Translations under genes and position numbers: made by a program
Assembly: GCF_026340305.1 (NCBI RefSeq)
Contig: NZ_JAPEPI010000001.1
Location: 2,294,001-2,358,000 of the forward strand
From: Streptomyces sp. NBC_01381
GTDB taxonomy: Bacteria > Actinomycetota > Actinomycetes > Streptomycetales > Streptomycetaceae
DNA length: 64,000 nucleotides
Reading direction: 5' to 3'
Shown: positions 61,889 to 64,000 of the stretch, in pieces
Position numbering within the stretch: the stretch's first letter is position 1
Layout: every line of letters begins with the position of its first letter
The notes under the pieces: generated by a model
The model's input: only the letters and a program-made list of their open reading frames with translations
Told to the model about the DNA's origin: nothing
The model's database searches: none

Positions 61889-63110
61889 CGGCGCCGGAAG
61901 AAGCCTTGGCCCGCTCCCGGGCCAACGCCGCCGCATCCCGCTTGAACGCCCACTCCATCTTCGGCTCCATGGCGAAACGGAACATCCGCTGCACCGGAGG
62001 CGTACAGAGCAGGGTCACCACCGCGGCGGCCACCAGCGTCACGACGACCTCACCGGCCGGCTTGTGCATCCACTCGTAATCCTCGAACCAGCCCCAGAAG
62101 CGCGAGCCCTTGGCGAGGAAGCCGTGCAGCAGATAGCCGTACAGCGTGCCCGCGCCGAGCACCGTGAACCACATCTTCCGACGCGGCACCCACGCGAAGA
62201 AGCACGCGGTGAGGACGGCGGAGCAGCCGAACAGCGCCAGCGTCATCACGACACCGGCCCACCACGGCGCGCCCAACTCCTGCGCGCTGTCCCGGCGGTA
62301 GAACCATGCGGAGCTCATCCGCGGTGCGGCCCAGTACGCCATGAGCAACGCGCTCGCGAAGACGGGGATGGACAGCAGCCGCACCTCGCGCCGCCGCACC
62401 AGCTGGAAGTACTCGGGCTTCATGAACAGGCCGAGCACGAAGAACGGCATGAACTGCAGCACCCGCTGCAGATCGAGATCGTCGCCGATGTCCGGCGAGA
62501 TCGTGGCGAGTACGGCGATGGCGATGGCGAGCGGCACCGGCCAGCGCACGATCTTCCACAGCGGGGTCGTCAGACGCCAGACGAAGAGCGCGACCAGGAA
62601 CCACGTGAGGTACCACGGGTCGAGGAGGCTGATCGGCTGGGTCGGATCGTCGTCCGCATAGCGCTTGAAGAAGGTGTACGCGACTTCGAAGATGACGTAC
62701 GGCACGGCGACACCGGTCACCAGACGCTTGAGCCGGTCGGCCCGCATGTCGAAGCTGCGCGAGAAGTAGCCGGAGATCAGGATGAACGCCGGCATGTGGA
62801 AGGTGTAGACGGTCATGTACAGCGCCTCGGCGGCGCGGCTGTGATCCGTCAGCGGCTCCCAGGAATGAGCCATGGCCACCAGGACGATCGCCAGATACTT
62901 GGCGTTGTCGAAGAACGCGTCGCGCTGCTTGGCGGGTTGGCCCGTGGAAGCCGGTTTTCCTGGTCGGGCGGTGTTGCCGGCCGCTGCGTGGGAAGGGGTC
63001 GCGGCCGTGGGGAATTGGGGGGCGCGGGGAGTAGGCACTCCGGCCGCCGGCTCTTGGGCCGGGGGGAGCGGCGCCCGGTGGCGGCCGTGCGGTTGAACCG
63101 AGTTCGTCAC
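61884..63110 (-). CDS. Membrane acyltransferase, OafA/AT3 family
   Basis: A 408-residue integral-membrane acyltransferase from the GTG at 63110, just after GGGAGGG. A ~60-residue Pro/Ala-rich cytoplasmic N-terminus leads to ten predicted helices. The family motif is QRDAFFDNAKYLAIVLVAMA, then HSWEPLTD with the catalytic-type His, and TFHMPAFILISGYFSRSF. AT3 proteins move acetyl or other acyl groups onto surface sugars or secreted metabolites. The acceptor is unknown. The stop lies in a heptamer repeat array. Confidence 0.9.
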   Translation of the reverse strand: MTNSVQPHGRHRAPLPPAQEPAAGVPTPRAPQFPTAATPSHAAAGNTARPGKPASTGQPAKQRDAFFDNAKYLAIVLVAMAHSWEPLTDHSRAAEALYMTVYTFHMPAFILISGYFSRSFDMRADRLKRLVTGVAVPYVIFEVAYTFFKRYADDDPTQPISLLDPWYLTWFLVALFVWRLTTPLWKIVRWPVPLAIAIAVLATISPDIGDDLDLQRVLQFMPFFVLGLFMKPEYFQLVRRREVRLLSIPVFASALLMAYWAAPRMSSAWFYRRDSAQELGAPWWAGVVMTLALFGCSAVLTACFFAWVPRRKMWFTVLGAGTLYGYLLHGFLAKGSRFWGWFEDYEWMHKPAGEVVVTLVAAAVVTLLCTPPVQRMFRFAMEPKMEWAFKRDAAALARERAKASSGAG

Positions 63111-63733
63111 AGGCCCTCCCACCATGAGCTCGGTGAGACGATCTGGGACCGCACTGCGCTTGCGGGGATGGTGGCAGCGTGGAACATCTGAGGCACCCTA
63201 GCGTCGCCCGAGTGTTTTCGTAAAACCCTCAACACAGCTGTCATCTCAATCACAGACGGATCCTGGCTAATACGGTGCGAGTACCCGAGGAATCACCAAA
63301 GTCGACATGGTGATTCGCCTCCTTACGGGCCGCTCACGGGCCGTCAGGGTGTCCAGAACGTCACAACTCATCCCGCTTAAACGCCGCATAACGCCCGCAG
63401 GCGACTCTGGTGAAATGTCCGATTGATTGGCTCTTTGTGGAGCCCGCGGTGTGGGCCCGGCGACAATTCGAATTTCCCGCGAACAACTTGTGTGGCGATG
63501 GAAACGATCAAGCCGAATTAGCGGACGTGCGCGGGGCTCGAATTGCCGTGTGGGGGCGCCCTGTTCATACGCCCCAGGGCCGCCCCCCGGCCGCCGGGGT
63601 CGCGCCCGGCACGTGCGGCGCTGGCCGACGATGTGTCACCTGCCGCATACGGATGGCGCGTTGGTGGCACGATGGTTCTGGCGGGGGTGTGCGGGGTCGT
63701 ACCCCCCGGGCCGGGGAGAGACCGACCTAGGGT
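63111..63733. other. Long intergenic region with inverted repeat, no recognised gene
   Basis: A 623-bp region of lower GC than its neighbours. It holds an 8-bp inverted repeat GAATCACC/GGTGATTC (63290-63297, 63309-63316), a small GGCTC/GAGCC stem near 63430, and the palindrome AATTCGAATT near 63465. It is divergent control space for the acyltransferase and the small membrane protein. No RNA family was recognised. Confidence 0.5.
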
Positions 63734-63937
63734 GTGATCAGTGTGGCCATTTCGCTGTCAGTGGTGTTGCTGTTGGCGATCATCCTTGTGGTGCTGATCC
63801 GCGGGGGATCGATCAAGGCGGGGCCCGCGATCGTCGCGGTGCTCTTCGGGTTCTTCCTCGCCTCAACCGGAATGGCGCCCTCCATAAACCGCTTCCTCAA
63901 CGAAGTGGCGGAGACCATCAACTCGATCAGCTTCTGA
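63734..63937 (+). CDS. Small two-helix membrane protein
   Basis: A 67-residue protein, GTG 63734 (a second in-frame GTG is three codons on). Helix 1 is VAISLSVVLLLAIILVVLIR, followed by a short GGSIKAGP loop, then helix 2 IVAVLFGFFLASTGMAPSIN and an amphipathic tail NRFLNEVAETINSISF. This looks like a conserved actinobacterial membrane micro-protein of unknown role. A perfect terminator hairpin follows its stop. Confidence 0.75.
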   Translation: MISVAISLSVVLLLAIILVVLIRGGSIKAGPAIVAVLFGFFLASTGMAPSINRFLNEVAETINSISF

Positions 63938-63942
63938 AACGC

Positions 63943-63974
63943 CTCAGGCCCGGTTCCGAAGAACCGGGCCTGAG
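63943..63974 (+). terminator. Terminator hairpin
   Basis: CTCAGGCCCGGTTC, loop CGAA, then GAACCGGGCCTGAG: a perfect 14-bp stem, 6 bp past the small membrane protein stop. Confidence 0.88.
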
Positions 63975-64000
63975 GTCGACAGAGCGGGTGACGGGAATCG

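Noticed and set aside
63200..63700. tRNA, T-box or riboswitch in the last long intergenic region
   Set aside because: A TTCGAATT sequence recalls a T-loop, but no cloverleaf partner stems or known riboswitch core motifs could be found.

Overview
This is a GC-rich, gene-dense window from a Streptomyces chromosome. The evidence is strong third-position GC codon bias, GTG/TTG starts with GGAGG-type ribosome sites, a near absence of TTA (bldA) codons, and Streptomyces-type families: a CsnR-type ROK operon, SpoIIE-type phosphatase, SodF, BioY, a mycothiol-linked DsbA-like protein and an Eis-like acetyltransferase. From memory, the gene order resembles the S. coelicolor chromosomal core between the clp genes and the csn chitosan operon, read backwards. 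No prophage, insertion sequence, CRISPR array, rRNA or tRNA gene was recognised.

Layout. 1-5389: chitosan-oligosaccharide uptake operon (csnR-E-F-G-H, leftward, window edge inside csnH) with its palindromic operator. 5475-6275: a head-to-head pair of a ~410-bp non-coding repeat. 6281-13871: MscS channel, HNH nuclease, secreted GH84 hexosaminidase, a Cys-rich repeat-bearing small protein abutting malQ. 13892-16334: small membrane protein, EamA-type exporter and LysR regulator. 16716-17135: third copy of the large repeat. 17353-25308: aminopeptidase N, a flavin monooxygenase preceded by a TTA-containing leader ORF, DUF1203 protein, a divergent LysR/MFS pair, and aspartate-semialdehyde dehydrogenase. 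25525-37451: sigma factor with membrane partner, molybdopterin oxidoreductase, large secreted subtilase, CGNR regulator/VOC/PNPOx/Nudix group, secreted phosphoesterase, serine DD-peptidase.

37557-53705: DUF559-like protein, a nine-unit ~49-bp tandem array, second aminopeptidase N, DsbA-like nitroreductase-family protein, SodF, three paralogous amino-acid permeases, BioY, a berberine-bridge-type flavoprotein, a Ser/Thr kinase with the only TTA codon seen in a full-length gene, RpiB, and an Fpg/Nei glycosylase. 53715-63937: Eis-like acetyltransferase, SpoIIE phosphatase, Kef-type antiporter, FtsX-type ABC exporter, HD-domain protein, membrane acyltransferase and a small two-helix membrane protein.

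How it fits together: much of the window handles external nutrients (chitosan and GlcNAc oligomers, maltodextrins, peptides, amino acids, biotin) and the cell envelope. The less ordinary signals lie between genes: (i) a probable bldA-gated leader peptide overlapping the start of a flavin monooxygenase (20092-20160); (ii) a ~410-bp dispersed repeat, two copies of which form a giant palindrome; (iii) a tandem array and an 84-bp hairpin insertion from one repeat family; (iv) twin palindromic operators between asd and a sigma-factor gene; and (v) the translationally abutted small repeat protein before malQ.
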